DNA of 64,000 nt, from positions 124,001-188,000 of the forward strand of contig NZ_JACCHQ010000015.1 in assembly GCF_016031655.1 (NCBI RefSeq), read 5' to 3'. Each line of letters opens with the position of its first letter. The stretch's first letter is position 1. The notes below the pieces were generated by a model. It was given only the letters and a program-made list of their open reading frames with translations, did not search any database and was not told the DNA's origin. The DNA is from Bradyrhizobium glycinis. GTDB taxonomy: Bacteria > Pseudomonadota > Alphaproteobacteria > Rhizobiales > Xanthobacteraceae. The position numbers and the translations under genes were made by a program. Below are positions 43,936-53,030 of this stretch, piece after piece.

Positions 43936-44850
43936 ATGCAGCGCCGCTACGTCACCGTCGACGTGTTCACCGACCGCGCCTTCGGCGGCAACCAGCTCGC
44001 CGTGGTGCTCGATGCCGGCGGGCTGACGACGGCGCAGATGCAGGCGATCGCGACCGAGTTCAATTATTCCGAGACCACTTTCGTGCTGCCGCCGCGCGAC
44101 AGGGCCAACGACGCCGAGGTGCGCATCTTCACGCCGGTGCAGGAGATCGCCTTTGCGGGCCATCCCAATGTCGGCACCGCCTTCGTGCTGGCCTCGATGG
44201 TGAAAGAGCCGAAGCCGCGCCTGCTGTTCGAGGAGAAGGCGGGATTGGTTCCGGTCGACATCGTGAGAGAGCAGGGCCGGGTGATCAGAACCGAGCTCAC
44301 TGCGCCGCAGCCGCTGCAGCGGCTCTCGCGGCTGTCCGCTGCGGATGCCGCGAGCTGCATCTCGCTCGCTGCCGACGACATCAACGCCGACAATCACGAG
44401 CCGCAGATCGTCACCGTCGGAAACGCGTTTCTGGTGCTCGAGCTGCATTCGCGCGAGGCGCTGAAGCGGGCCCGGCCCGATGCTGCGGCCTTTGGCAGGG
44501 TCTTGCCGCGCGATGGTGCCCGCTCGGTGTGGTTCTATACGCGCGATGTGCCGGCGACGGAGGCGCCTTGCGAGCGACAGGCGCGCATGTTCATGCATGG
44601 TGCCAGCGGTCTCGTCGAGGATCCCGCCACCGGCAGCGCCACGGTTGCCGCCGCCGCGCTGTTCGCCGATCTCGATCCCACGCGTGACGGTGAGCTCAAG
44701 CTCACGATCGGCCAGGGCTTCGACATGGGTCGTCCGAGCATCCTCTCGACGCGCGTGCGCAAGCAGGACGGCAGGATCGTGTCCGCTCACGTCGGCGGCG
44801 CTTGCGTCGAGATGATGGAAGGGACGTTCCGGCTGGCGGGAGAGGGGTGA
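43936..44850 (+). CDS. PhzF-family isomerase/epimerase-like protein
   Basis: A 304-residue PhzF-family protein with a double hotdog-like (diaminopimelate epimerase) fold. The N-terminal VDVFTDRAFGGNQLAVVLDA and FNYSETTFVLPP with the catalytic Glu, EIAFAGHPNVGTA, and the late GSATVAAAAL are standard. PhzF proteins isomerise trans-2,3-dihydro-3-hydroxyanthranilate in phenazine synthesis, but this gene is not in a phenazine cluster, so the substrate is unknown. ATG 43936 chosen. Confidence 0.9.
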   Translation: MQRRYVTVDVFTDRAFGGNQLAVVLDAGGLTTAQMQAIATEFNYSETTFVLPPRDRANDAEVRIFTPVQEIAFAGHPNVGTAFVLASMVKEPKPRLLFEEKAGLVPVDIVREQGRVIRTELTAPQPLQRLSRLSAADAASCISLAADDINADNHEPQIVTVGNAFLVLELHSREALKRARPDAAAFGRVLPRDGARSVWFYTRDVPATEAPCERQARMFMHGASGLVEDPATGSATVAAAALFADLDPTRDGELKLTIGQGFDMGRPSILSTRVRKQDGRIVSAHVGGACVEMMEGTFRLAGEG

Positions 44851-44862
44851 GGCTCCATCCAT

Positions 44863-44948
44863 CGTCATGCCCGGGCTTGTCCCGGGCATCCACGTCTTGA
44901 CCACTGGGAGGAAGAACGTGGATGGCCGGGACAAGCCCGGCCATGACG
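44863..44948. repeat. Palindromic repeat family B, copy 2
   Basis: Left arm CGTCATGCCCGGGCTTGTCC and CATCCACG; right arm CGTGGATGGCCGGGACAAGC and CCGGCCATGACG. Long, nearly continuous stem. It lies between convergent phzF-like and DUF488 genes. Confidence 0.87.
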
Positions 44949-44959
44949 GAGAAAGCCGC

Positions 44960-45421
44960 TCAGGCGTGCCGCCCCACCAAATTCTTCACCGCAACGCCCT
45001 CGCGCTCCTCGATGATCTCCGCGATCATCTGGCGGTGGCAGTGGGTGTGGTCGCGCTCGTAGCAGAGCAGGCACACTGGGCCGGCCTTCTTCACCAGCGA
45101 CGAGAGCTCGTCCATCGCCTCCCTCGCTTCGGGCGCCTTCAGGTGCTTTGAGAAGATCTTCTCCAGCACGTCGTATTGACGGCTGCGTGCGGCGAGCCGG
45201 CCCTCTTTCGGCGTGCCCAGCGCGGCGAGATGGACATAGCCGATGCCGCGCTCGTCCAAGCCCGCCGCCAATTGCTTCTTGGAAAAGCCCGGCCGGCGCG
45301 ACGACGTCACCGCGCGCACGTCGACCACGAGCTTGACGCCGGCCTCTTCCAGCTCGTCCAGCACGGCCTTCGGTGGTGTCTGCTCATAGCCGATGGTAAA
45401 GAGCTTCTTCGCCTTTGCCAT
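44960..45421 (-). CDS. DUF488-family protein
   Basis: A 153-residue DUF488 protein: FTIGYEQTPPKAVLDELEEAGV and VDVRAVTSSRRPGFSK at the N terminus and a C-terminal VCLLCYERDHTHCHRQMIAE, with the Cys and His residues typical of the family. Role unknown. It follows the DUF72 gene by 6 bases on the same strand; this DUF72-DUF488 pairing is frequent and suggests a joint function. Confidence 0.9.
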   Translation of the reverse strand: MAKAKKLFTIGYEQTPPKAVLDELEEAGVKLVVDVRAVTSSRRPGFSKKQLAAGLDERGIGYVHLAALGTPKEGRLAARSRQYDVLEKIFSKHLKAPEAREAMDELSSLVKKAGPVCLLCYERDHTHCHRQMIAEIIEEREGVAVKNLVGRHA

Positions 45422-45427
45422 GTGACC

Positions 45428-46264
45428 TCAACTCACCCGCGCAATCAGTTCCATGGCGCCGTGCGGTGCGCGCACCTTGCCCTCGTGGATGACATAGGCG
45501 AACACGTCGCGCGGCTCCTTCTTCGGCTTGGCCTTGTCAACCTTCGGGAGATCGTCGGGTTCACCGCCCGATGCCCAGTCCTGGAAGCGCTTGGCCCAGG
45601 CATCGAGCTGCTTCGGCGGATAGCAGGTCTTGATCTCGTCATTGCCCTTCTGCAGCCGCGCGTAGACGAAATCGCCGGCGACGTCCGCGATCGCGGGATA
45701 TTTGCCGTGCTCGGCGAACACCACCGGCGTCTCGAACTCGCGGATCAGTGCGACGAAGTCGGGCGTGCAGAAGCTGTCATGGCGCACTTCCACGACATGG
45801 CGCAGCGCGCGCCCCTCGAGCTTGCGCGGCAGCAGCTCCAGGAACTTGCCGAAATCGGCGCCGTCGAACTTCTTCGTCGGCGCAAATTGCCACAGCACCG
45901 GCCCGAGGTGATCTCCGAGTTCCAGCACGCCGGAATCGTAGAACCGCTTGATGGAATCGCCGGCCTCCGCGAGCACGCGGCGGTTGGTCGCGAAGCGCGG
46001 TCCCTTCACCGAGAACACGAAGCCGTCGGGCACCTCGCTTGCCCATTTGCGAAAGCTCTCCGGCTTCTGCGAGCCGTAATAGGTGCCGTTGATTTCGATC
46101 GAGGTCAGCTTCGAGGCGGCATAGGACAGCTCCTTCGCCTGCGCGAGCTTCTCCGGATAGAACACGCCGCGCCAGGGCTCGAAGGTCCAGCCGCCGATCC
46201 CAATGAAGATGTTGCCGGATTTTTTGGACGCAGTTTTTGCTTTGGCCACGGGAGGATCTCGCAT
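45428..46264 (-). CDS. DUF72-family protein
   Basis: A 278-residue TIM-barrel-like DUF72 protein: IGIGGWTFEPWRGVFYPEKL, TSIEINGTYYGSQKPESF and FVFSVKGPRF are the usual conserved segments, followed by HVVEVRHDSF. Function unknown, although the fold is related to endonuclease IV-type barrels. The first ATG is used; a GTG five codons later (MAKAKTASKK) is possible, and neither has a strong ribosome site. Confidence 0.9.
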   Translation of the reverse strand: MRDPPVAKAKTASKKSGNIFIGIGGWTFEPWRGVFYPEKLAQAKELSYAASKLTSIEINGTYYGSQKPESFRKWASEVPDGFVFSVKGPRFATNRRVLAEAGDSIKRFYDSGVLELGDHLGPVLWQFAPTKKFDGADFGKFLELLPRKLEGRALRHVVEVRHDSFCTPDFVALIREFETPVVFAEHGKYPAIADVAGDFVYARLQKGNDEIKTCYPPKQLDAWAKRFQDWASGGEPDDLPKVDKAKPKKEPRDVFAYVIHEGKVRAPHGAMELIARVS

Positions 46265-46362
46265 CGACGGGGAGGGATCTCATCCTAATCAAACCGGAAG
46301 TGATTGGCCAGTTGGCCGGCCCGGTCTAAGCTCGCGGCGGGCCCGCGAAAAAGGAGAACAAG

Positions 46363-46683
46363 ATGCGGATGGTGCTGGTGGGAGTCGCACTCGTCATGAT
46401 GACATCTGCCGCCATGACAGGTTCTGCCGTGGCAGATGACGACGACGCGAAGGGCGCGCAGAAGCTCGCTCAGCAGGGCCGCGACGATTACTGGCATTGC
46501 CTCGCGCGGGAATATTCGCGGGAGTCCAATCAGGGCCTGTCGGAGCAGGATTTCGGCCGCTCGGTTGCCGGAGCCTGTCCATCGGAGCGGCAATATTACC
46601 GGGTGACGTTGCTCGATTATCTCACCACGCAATATCCTGATATCGATGCCGGCGCTCATCTCGCCACCGCGAACAGGGGGTGA
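46363..46683 (+). CDS. Secreted protein of unknown function, apparently truncated by a frameshift
   Basis: A 106-residue protein with an N-terminal signal peptide (MRMVLVGVALVMMTSAAMTG, then SAVAD) and an acidic, helical mature part with two Cys (HCLAREYS and GACPSER). It ends at a stop within a run of five G (46676-46680). With one more G the reading would continue as VKAAQKDIVMAFVKHRPPQK and stop at 46742, with host-like codon use. So the gene was probably 20 codons longer. I recognise no family. Confidence 0.7.
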   Translation: MRMVLVGVALVMMTSAAMTGSAVADDDDAKGAQKLAQQGRDDYWHCLAREYSRESNQGLSEQDFGRSVAGACPSERQYYRVTLLDYLTTQYPDIDAGAHLATANRG

Positions 46684-46748
46684 AGGCGGCGCAGAAGGAC
46701 ATCGTGATGGCCTTCGTCAAGCACCGGCCGCCTCAGAAGTAGCGAGTG

Positions 46749-46811
46749 GCGAATGGCGAGTAGCGAATAGGGCGGGAAGACAATCTTCCCCATTCGCTAC
46801 TCGCCATTCGC
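46749..46811. repeat. Palindromic repeat, GCGAATGGCGAGTAGCGAAT family (family G)
   Basis: Perfect 20-base inverted arms, 46749-46768 and 46792-46811, separated by 23 bases. The unit GCGAATGGCGAGTAGCGAAT itself contains short internal repeats. It follows the restored stop of the preceding gene by seven bases and could serve as its terminator. Confidence 0.85.
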
Positions 46812-46883
46812 AATTCGCCCCGGGGACTTCCGGCCGCGCGCCCATCCATGGTATCACTCGCCACATCTGGAGCAGGAACTTTC

Positions 46884-47087
46884 ATGTCGTCTGAGTCGGT
46901 GGGTGGCATTCTGGGGGCGATCGTCGCGGCGGTCGTCCTTGCGGTTGCCGTCGTGTTCGGGCCGATCGGCCAGTACGGCAAGCCGCCCAAGCCGGCGAAG
47001 GCCGAGCCGGCTGCTGCGGCCGCGCCCGCAGCCCCGGTCGCGCCCGCGCCGCGCGGGCCGGTCATCCGGGAAGTGCCCAACCAATAG
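46884..47087 (+). CDS. Small single-pass membrane protein, Pro/Ala-rich
   Basis: A 67-residue protein with a transmembrane helix at about residues 8-28 (ILGAIVAAVVLAVAVVFGPI) and a Lys/Pro/Ala-rich tail (PPKPAKAEPAAAAAPAAPVA) typical of TonB-like linkers or tethers. AGCAGGA lies seven bases before the ATG. No family recognised. Confidence 0.65.
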   Translation: MSSESVGGILGAIVAAVVLAVAVVFGPIGQYGKPPKPAKAEPAAAAAPAAPVAPAPRGPVIREVPNQ

Positions 47088-47304
47088 GGCATGAAAATCG
47101 GTTTCCGCCCCTTGCGGAACGCCTTTGCCGTCCCCATTTTGCTGCTAACGGCGACGTTGAGCGTAAAAGATCTCCGTCGTTGGGACGACCTTGGAATAGC
47201 TTAAGGCTTGCGCCGGATGTACGCGCGGCCAGCCGTTCCGGGGTCGTTGGCATTTTAGGCCCCTTTTCGGCCCTTCCCCCAGAACCCCGGGTTGGCAGCG
47301 CAGG

Positions 47305-48456
47305 ATGCGGCGGATATACGCTGCCGTCATGAATGAAGCGATCAGACCGGGCATCGACAACCGGGCTCAAGAGGGGCCGGAACTGTCGGTCATCGTCCCG
47401 ACTTTCAACGAGCGCGACAACGTCACCGTGCTCTACCGGCGGCTCGAGGCGACACTCGCCAACGTCGCCTGGGAAGTCGTGTTTGTTGATGACAATTCGC
47501 CCGACGGCACCTGGGATGTCGTGCGCGAGCTGGCGCAGCGCGACAGCCGCGTGCGCTGCGTCCGCCGCATCGGCCGCCGCGGCCTGTCGGGCGCCTGCAT
47601 CGAGGGCATCCTTGCCTCCAGCGCGCCCTACGTGGCCGTGATCGATGCCGACCTCCAGCACGACGAGACGCAGCTGCCCAAGATGCTGCTCTTGCTCGCG
47701 AGCGATCAGGCCGACCTCGTCGTCGGCAGCCGCTACATCGAGGGTTACAAGAGCGAAGGTTTCAACAAGCAGCGCGCCGGCGCCAGCGCGCTCGCCACCG
47801 AGGTCGCCAAGAAGATGCTGCGGGTCGAGATTGCCGATCCCATGAGCGGCTTCTTCATGGTCCGCCGCGACCGTTTCGAGCAGCTCGCGCCGAAGCTCTC
47901 CGTGCACGGCTTCAAGATCCTGCTCGACATCGTCGCGACCGCGCACGGCAGCTTGCGGGCGGTCGAGATTCCCTACACCTTCGGCGCCCGCCAGCACGGC
48001 GAGAGCAAGCTCGATTCCATGGTCGCGCTCGACTTCCTGGGACTCGTCTTCGCCAAGCTGACCAACGATATCGTCTCGCTGCGCTTCATTCTGTTCGCGA
48101 TGGTCGGCGGCATCGGCCTCGTGGTGCACCTGACCACGCTGTTCATCGCGCTTCAGCTGTTCAAGGCGCCGTTCGCGGAGGCGCAGGCCGCCGGCGCCGT
48201 CGTCGCCATGACCAGCAATTTCATCCTCAACAACTTCCTCACCTATCGCGACCAGCGGCTGAAAGGCTTTGCGCTGCTGCGCGGTCTGATCGCCTTCTAC
48301 ATCGTGTGCAGCGTCGGCCTGCTCGCCAATGTCGGCGTCGCCTTCTCGGTCTACGACCAGGAGCCGATCTGGTGGCTGGCCGGCCTAGCGGGCGCGCTGA
48401 TGGGCGTGGTGTGGAACTACGCGATGTCCGGATTGTTCGTCTGGCGCAAGAGATAG
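47305..48456 (+). CDS. Polyprenol-phosphate mannosyltransferase-like GT2 fused to a GtrA domain
   Basis: A 383-residue protein. The GT2 catalytic domain has VIVPTFNERDNV, VFVDDNSPDGTW and VIDADLQHDE (DXD-type metal site). The C-terminal third is a GtrA-like domain with four hydrophobic helices. It makes a polyprenol-phosphate sugar donor that the next gene product (GT39) can use outside. Start at 47305, or the ATG at 47329 (MNEAIRPG). Seven bases separate it from the GT39 gene. Confidence 0.9.
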   Translation: MRRIYAAVMNEAIRPGIDNRAQEGPELSVIVPTFNERDNVTVLYRRLEATLANVAWEVVFVDDNSPDGTWDVVRELAQRDSRVRCVRRIGRRGLSGACIEGILASSAPYVAVIDADLQHDETQLPKMLLLLASDQADLVVGSRYIEGYKSEGFNKQRAGASALATEVAKKMLRVEIADPMSGFFMVRRDRFEQLAPKLSVHGFKILLDIVATAHGSLRAVEIPYTFGARQHGESKLDSMVALDFLGLVFAKLTNDIVSLRFILFAMVGGIGLVVHLTTLFIALQLFKAPFAEAQAAGAVVAMTSNFILNNFLTYRDQRLKGFALLRGLIAFYIVCSVGLLANVGVAFSVYDQEPIWWLAGLAGALMGVVWNYAMSGLFVWRKR

Positions 48457-48462
48457 CGCGAT

Positions 48463-49965
48463 ATGGGCGGAGCTGACGCGCGGATCGTCCGCAATACCGC
48501 GCTGCTGATTCTCGCGCTGGTGGGATTGCGGCTCGTCGCAGCCGCGTTCACGCCGATCACGTTCGACGAAGCCTATTACTGGATGTGGTCGAAGAGCCTC
48601 GCCGGGGGCTATTACGACCACCCGCCCATGGTCGCCTATGTGATCCGCGCCGGCACCATGATCGCGGGCGACACCGAACTCGGCGTCCGCCTCGTCTCGA
48701 TCCTGCTGGCACTGCCGATGAGCTATGCGGTCTATCGCTCAGCCGCGATCCTGTTCGGCGGCGCGCGCGTGGCTGCGACCAGCGCCATCCTGCTCAACGT
48801 GACGCTGCTGGCTTCCGTCGGTACGCTGATCGTCACGCCCGATGCGCCGCTGCTGGTCGCCTCCAGCTTCGTGCTGTTCTTCCTCGCCAAGGTGCTGGAG
48901 ACCGGTCGGGGCGCCTGGTGGCTCGCGGTCGGCGTGGCGGTCGGCGCGGCGCTGCTGTCCAAATACACCGCGATGTTCTTCGGGCCGGCGATCCTGATCT
49001 GGCTCGCATTCGTGCCAAAACTCCGGCGCTGGTTTCTCTCGCCCTGGCCCTATCTCGGCGGCCTCGTCGCGCTCGCGCTGTTCTCGCCCGTGATACTCTG
49101 GAATGCGGACCATCAATGGGTCTCGTTCGCAAAGCAGCTCGGCCGCGCCAGGATCGAGGACTTCCGCCCCGTCTTCATCGCCGAGCTGGTCCCGACCCAG
49201 ATCGCGTTCGCCACGCCGCTGGTCTTCATCCTCGGCGCGATGGGCTTGCACGCGCTGACCTGGCAGCGTGCCGGCGCGCTGGCCTCACGCGTGCTGATCG
49301 AGGCGATGTTCTGGACCATCGTCGCCTATTTCGTCTGGCATTCGCTGCATGCGCGCGTCGAGGCCAACTGGTTCGCGCCGGTGTATCCGCCGTTCGTGAT
49401 TGCCGCGGCCGCCGCTGCCAACCTCGCGCAATGGAAGCCGCGCCAGCGGCGCCTCGTCGAATTCTGCCTGCGCTGGGCCGCGCCCGTGGGTATCGTCATG
49501 TTTGCAGCCTTGATCGTGCAGGCCAATACCGGCTGGTTGTCCGGATATCGCCGCGATGCCACCGTGCGCAGCGTCGGCGTCGGCTGGCGCGAGCTCGCGG
49601 CCGAGATCGAGGCGGCGCTCGTGCGCAGTGGCGCTACCTGTGTGCTGGCCCAGGATTACGGCACCACGAGCTGGCTCGCATTCTATCTGCCGCGCGGCAC
49701 CTGCGTCGCGCAGCAAAGCCAGCGCATCCGCTGGGTCAACATGGCTGAGCCCGATCCCAAGCTGCTCGCCGGCAAGCTGCTCTATGTCGACGAGCTGCGC
49801 GCAGACGGTCATCCCGTCCTCAACGCTCTCTTTGCAAAGGTGACGCAGATCGCGCAATTGCAGCGCAAGCGCGGGCCGCTCGTGGTCGAAACCTACGGCA
49901 TCGACCTGCTGGAAGGCGCCAAGGGCGAGGTGCTGGACCGCTCGCCGCCACCGGAAGCGCGGTAG
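48463..49965 (+). CDS. GT39/PMT-like glycosyltransferase, ArnT-type
   Basis: A 500-residue integral membrane protein of the GT39/GT83 (PMT_2) type. It has about ten to eleven hydrophobic helices; the first periplasmic loop has the acidic motif FDEAYYWMWS followed by YYDHPPM, which binds the polyprenyl-phosphate sugar. A soluble C-terminal part follows. Together with the GT2-GtrA protein it probably transfers a sugar from undecaprenyl phosphate to a surface lipid or protein. Acceptor unknown. Confidence 0.9.
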   Translation: MGGADARIVRNTALLILALVGLRLVAAAFTPITFDEAYYWMWSKSLAGGYYDHPPMVAYVIRAGTMIAGDTELGVRLVSILLALPMSYAVYRSAAILFGGARVAATSAILLNVTLLASVGTLIVTPDAPLLVASSFVLFFLAKVLETGRGAWWLAVGVAVGAALLSKYTAMFFGPAILIWLAFVPKLRRWFLSPWPYLGGLVALALFSPVILWNADHQWVSFAKQLGRARIEDFRPVFIAELVPTQIAFATPLVFILGAMGLHALTWQRAGALASRVLIEAMFWTIVAYFVWHSLHARVEANWFAPVYPPFVIAAAAAANLAQWKPRQRRLVEFCLRWAAPVGIVMFAALIVQANTGWLSGYRRDATVRSVGVGWRELAAEIEAALVRSGATCVLAQDYGTTSWLAFYLPRGTCVAQQSQRIRWVNMAEPDPKLLAGKLLYVDELRADGHPVLNALFAKVTQIAQLQRKRGPLVVETYGIDLLEGAKGEVLDRSPPPEAR

Positions 49966-49981
49966 CGGCCTCACACTCCGC

Positions 49982-50124
49982 CGTCGTCCCCGCGAAGGCG
50001 GGGACCCATACCCCCAGGGAGAAGTTTGGCGAAGACTGTTCGTGGACGCTACTTCAGTCGGTACGGCCACCTGCGCTCATCGATAGATCACGCGGTATGG
50101 GTCCCCGCCTTCGCGGAGACGACG
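49982..50124. repeat. Palindromic repeat, CGTCGTCCCCGCGAAGGCGG family (family C)
   Basis: Left arm CGTCGTCCCCGCGAAGGCGG then GGACCCATA; right arm TATGGGTCCCCGCCTTCGCG then GAGACGACG. The spacer is about 80 bases. It lies between the convergent GT39 and cyclase genes. Confidence 0.87.
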
Positions 50125-50152
50125 AGCTAGTGTTGGAGACAGCAATGGCTAC

Positions 50153-52042
50153 TTAGCGCATCATCTCGGCCTTGTCGGCATCCTGGCCCGGCCCATCCCG
50201 ATCGCGCCAGAACCAGACGGTCACGACGCCGGAACGGCCGCGGACCTGGGCGAGCAGGGGGCCGGACAGAACGCCGTCGGGCGCGCCCTGGAAGTCGGCC
50301 GCATCCAGCAGCGTGTCGCTCAGCGCGAGCCGCGCATCGTTCTGCGCGGCGATCTCCATCAGCCGGCTTGCGACGTTGACGGTGTCGCCTGTCGCCGTGA
50401 TGTGCTGATGGCTTTCGCCGAGCCGCGAGGCGACGATGGGGCCGTAATGCGCGCCGATCTTGAAGCCGAGCTGACCTGCGATCGCCGGCGGCAGCGATGC
50501 GATCCAGCGTGCCAGGTCGCGGTGCAGATCGACCGCGCATTTCAGCGCGCGCGCCGAATCGTCGGGCATCGCGCGCGGCAGCCCGAACAGGATCATGGCG
50601 CCGTCGCCGAGAAAGCCAGCGATCATGCCGCCGCAATCGATCGCGATCCGGTCGATCAGCGCATGGAACGCCTTCAGAATATCCGTGAGCTCGTCCGGAT
50701 CGATCCGCTCGCTCAAGCCGGTGAAACCGGAGAGATCGACGAACACCACGGCTGCATCCTGCCGCACCGGCTTCGACAGGAAGTTCGGATCTCGTGACAG
50801 CCAATCCCGCAGCGCCGGAGCCTGGAATTGCGCAAGCGACCTGCTCCGGGCGGCGAAATATTGCGTGCGGCGGCCTCCGGCCCACAGCTGCACGCCGGCA
50901 AAGACCGCAACCGGCGGCACGGCGGCTGCGAGCGTGGTCGCGGCGTTCAGCCAGACACCGTGCGTGAACGCGAACAAATTGAGCCCGGCCCAGGCGATCA
51001 TCACCGCGGCCGCCGCCATGGTGCCAAGCGCGATGCGCCGCCAGGCGAGCAGGCCCACCAGCAGTACCGGGAGCAGGATCGCCGTGAGCGCGTCGGCAAT
51101 GCGCACCCTCTGGTCACGCAAGATGGCGTCGCCGGCGAGGAGATGCGTGATCGCGGTCGAGACCACCTCGACGCCGGGCATCAGGGAATCGAACGGCGTC
51201 GGATAGAAGTCGCCGCCGCCGGCGACGGAGGCGCCAATCACGACGATCCGGTTCTCGATCGCCGCGCGATCGAGCGTGCCGTCGAAGATGCTCTGTGCGC
51301 TGACGGTGCGGATGGTGCGGCGCGGGCCGTAATAGGTGATCGGCAATGCCAGATTGCTGTCGGTCGGCACCACGCGATCGCCGAGCTTGAGGTGGTCCGG
51401 CGCGACGGTCAGCGGCTCGTCGAGCGCGCGGGCCGCGACGCGCAACGGAAACGACAGCTCGACCTTGTCGCGGGTCCGGAACAGCATCGGCACCGCGAGC
51501 GGCGAGCCTGATTGTCCTGTCGCGACGTTGACGATGCCGACCTCGGCGTGATCGGCGAATGCCGGCAATGGCTGCAGGAAGCGCTCGGCCTCGGGCAGTA
51601 CGGCCAGGGGACCTTCGCTGCTGGGAGCCACGGTTTCGCTGGCGGAGGGGAAGATCGCCGCGGCGGCAAGCACCATGCGGCCCGTGGCCAGCGTGTTGGC
51701 CAGCGTCGCATCGCCGATCGCGGCGCTACGGTCGACCAGCAGCAGGTCGATCGCGACGACCTTCGGCTTGAACTGCACGATGGTGTCGACGACGCGGGCG
51801 AGATCGGCGCGCGGCAGGGGATAGGTGCCGCCGCGCTTCACGACGGTGTCGTCGATCGCGACGATGGTGACGAAATCCGGCGGACGCCGCACGCCGCGGG
51901 CCTGCGTTCGCCAATCCGTCAGCGTGGCTTCGAGGCGGTCCAGAAAGCGCAGGTGGCCGTGGGCGTGCATGGCATAGATGCCCGCGCCCCACAGCGCGGT
52001 GAGGACGAGTGCCACCAGGATCTGAACGCGTCGGCTGCGCAT
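50153..52042 (-). CDS. CHASE2-domain adenylate cyclase
   Basis: A membrane protein of about 629 residues. An N-terminal transmembrane helix is followed by an extracytoplasmic CHASE2 sensor (TIVAIDDTVVKRGGTYPLPR, VVAIDLLLVDRS), three C-terminal helices (about residues 325-400) and a class III cyclase domain with VVFVDLSGFTGLSERIDP, FLGDGAMILFGLP and ATGDTVNVASRLMEI. The ATG at 52042 is chosen; a TTG at 52069 would add nine residues, and neither has a good ribosome site. It pairs with the FecR-domain gene upstream, a known combination whose signal is not known. Confidence 0.9.
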   Translation of the reverse strand: MRSRRVQILVALVLTALWGAGIYAMHAHGHLRFLDRLEATLTDWRTQARGVRRPPDFVTIVAIDDTVVKRGGTYPLPRADLARVVDTIVQFKPKVVAIDLLLVDRSAAIGDATLANTLATGRMVLAAAAIFPSASETVAPSSEGPLAVLPEAERFLQPLPAFADHAEVGIVNVATGQSGSPLAVPMLFRTRDKVELSFPLRVAARALDEPLTVAPDHLKLGDRVVPTDSNLALPITYYGPRRTIRTVSAQSIFDGTLDRAAIENRIVVIGASVAGGGDFYPTPFDSLMPGVEVVSTAITHLLAGDAILRDQRVRIADALTAILLPVLLVGLLAWRRIALGTMAAAAVMIAWAGLNLFAFTHGVWLNAATTLAAAVPPVAVFAGVQLWAGGRRTQYFAARSRSLAQFQAPALRDWLSRDPNFLSKPVRQDAAVVFVDLSGFTGLSERIDPDELTDILKAFHALIDRIAIDCGGMIAGFLGDGAMILFGLPRAMPDDSARALKCAVDLHRDLARWIASLPPAIAGQLGFKIGAHYGPIVASRLGESHQHITATGDTVNVASRLMEIAAQNDARLALSDTLLDAADFQGAPDGVLSGPLLAQVRGRSGVVTVWFWRDRDGPGQDADKAEMMR

Positions 52043-52099
52043 GCGGTCTTGCAATCTACTGTTATTCAAATTTCGAGGGTCGAGCCGTCTTGACCAGCC

Positions 52100-52624
52100 T
52101 TATTGCCCGAGCCTGGCCATGAGCGCGTCGACGCGCGGCTGGCCCCAGGTCTTGACGGTCAACGGGCCGGTTGCCTCGACATCGACGCCTTCACCGGGTC
52201 CGAGCACGACGCCGCGTCCACCAGCCCTGCGGCTCACGCCGACCCGGCCGTCGGCGACAAACACGGACGTCTTGGCGTCGGCCACGTCGACCGCCCATTT
52301 CGTGCCGCGCACCGCAGCAATCGCTTGCGGCGTCAGCACCTTGAAGGGATTGCCGCGCGGCTTCTTGGGCACCTCGATCAGCAGCGCTTTGCTGCTCAAC
52401 TCCACGGCGTCTATACGTCCGTCGCGGTTGGCGTCCTTAAGTTCAAATCTGGCGCCGTTTTCCGCAACGATGGTAATGCCGTTGTCGCAGCGCCAGGTCT
52501 GCGTCCCGGCAGCCGACGGCGCTGCCGTGCAGCCCGCATTCGCCGCAGGCTGCGCAGCCGCAGACTGGATCAACAGAAACGACCCCGCCAGGGCGAAAAA
52601 CCCTGCGCGCGCGATCCCTCTCAT
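52100..52624 (-). CDS. FecR-domain secreted protein with an EF-hand-like loop
   Basis: A 174-residue protein with a signal peptide (MRGIARAGFFALAGSFLLIQ then SAAAQ) and a FecR-like beta domain (FKVLTPQAIAAVRGTKWAVDV, TSVFVADGRVGVSRR). Two Cys lie in the N-terminal mature part. Residues 64-75, DANRDGRIDAVE, match an EF-hand calcium loop at every key position. ATG 52624 follows GGAGG. It is directly upstream of the CHASE2 cyclase, so it may be part of that sensor. Confidence 0.85.
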   Translation of the reverse strand: MRGIARAGFFALAGSFLLIQSAAAQPAANAGCTAAPSAAGTQTWRCDNGITIVAENGARFELKDANRDGRIDAVELSSKALLIEVPKKPRGNPFKVLTPQAIAAVRGTKWAVDVADAKTSVFVADGRVGVSRRAGGRGVVLGPGEGVDVEATGPLTVKTWGQPRVDALMARLGQ

Positions 52625-52651
52625 GCCAGCCTCCGTTTGCGTGCTCGGCAC

Positions 52652-53004
52652 AGCTCAGGGCAGGATGATACGGTACCGTATCACACACAGAGGCTGCCGA
52701 AAAGTGCCGAGGTGGGAGCTATTTTCTCGCGGCGGCGATGTCCAGAACCGACGCGATCAACTTTCAGTCACGGCGCCGTGCCGCGTGATGTCGCTCAGCG
52801 CATCATGCATGCGCCGTTGCCGCCCGGCCGGTCGACGAGGCCTATCGGAAGTGTCCTCCACCAGCCTCGCGCAACGCTGGCGCGTTACGTTCAGGGGCAG
52901 TCGAGGACCACGAAAATGACGTTCTTGAATGCGTCATGGATGTGGCCGGCGATGTCCGCAGAGCGTGCTGAACCGGCCGAGAATTATAGTTAACAGACCC
53001 CACT
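52652..53004. other. Gene-poor stretch, possible small RNA on the plus strand
   Basis: No ORF with coding character is visible here. The stretch ends in a plus-strand terminator that has no gene to serve, and the next plus-strand gene starts only at 53202. A small RNA or an upstream leader ending at 53030 is possible, but I see no convincing promoter. Confidence 0.3.
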
Positions 53005-53030
53005 AAGTCCGTAGTTCTGCGGACTTTTTT
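53005..53030 (+). terminator. Orphan rho-independent terminator
   Basis: Stem AAGTCCG-TAGTTCTG-CGGACTT followed by TTTT. It points along the plus strand and no plus-strand gene ends nearby. Confidence 0.75.

Noticed and set aside
43936..44850. Phenazine biosynthesis gene
   Set aside because: Only a PhzF-family protein is present; no other phz genes are near, and the family is widespread.
46363..46683. Programmed frameshifting in the G-run
   Set aside because: No slippery heptamer with a downstream pseudoknot is evident; a simple indel explains it better.
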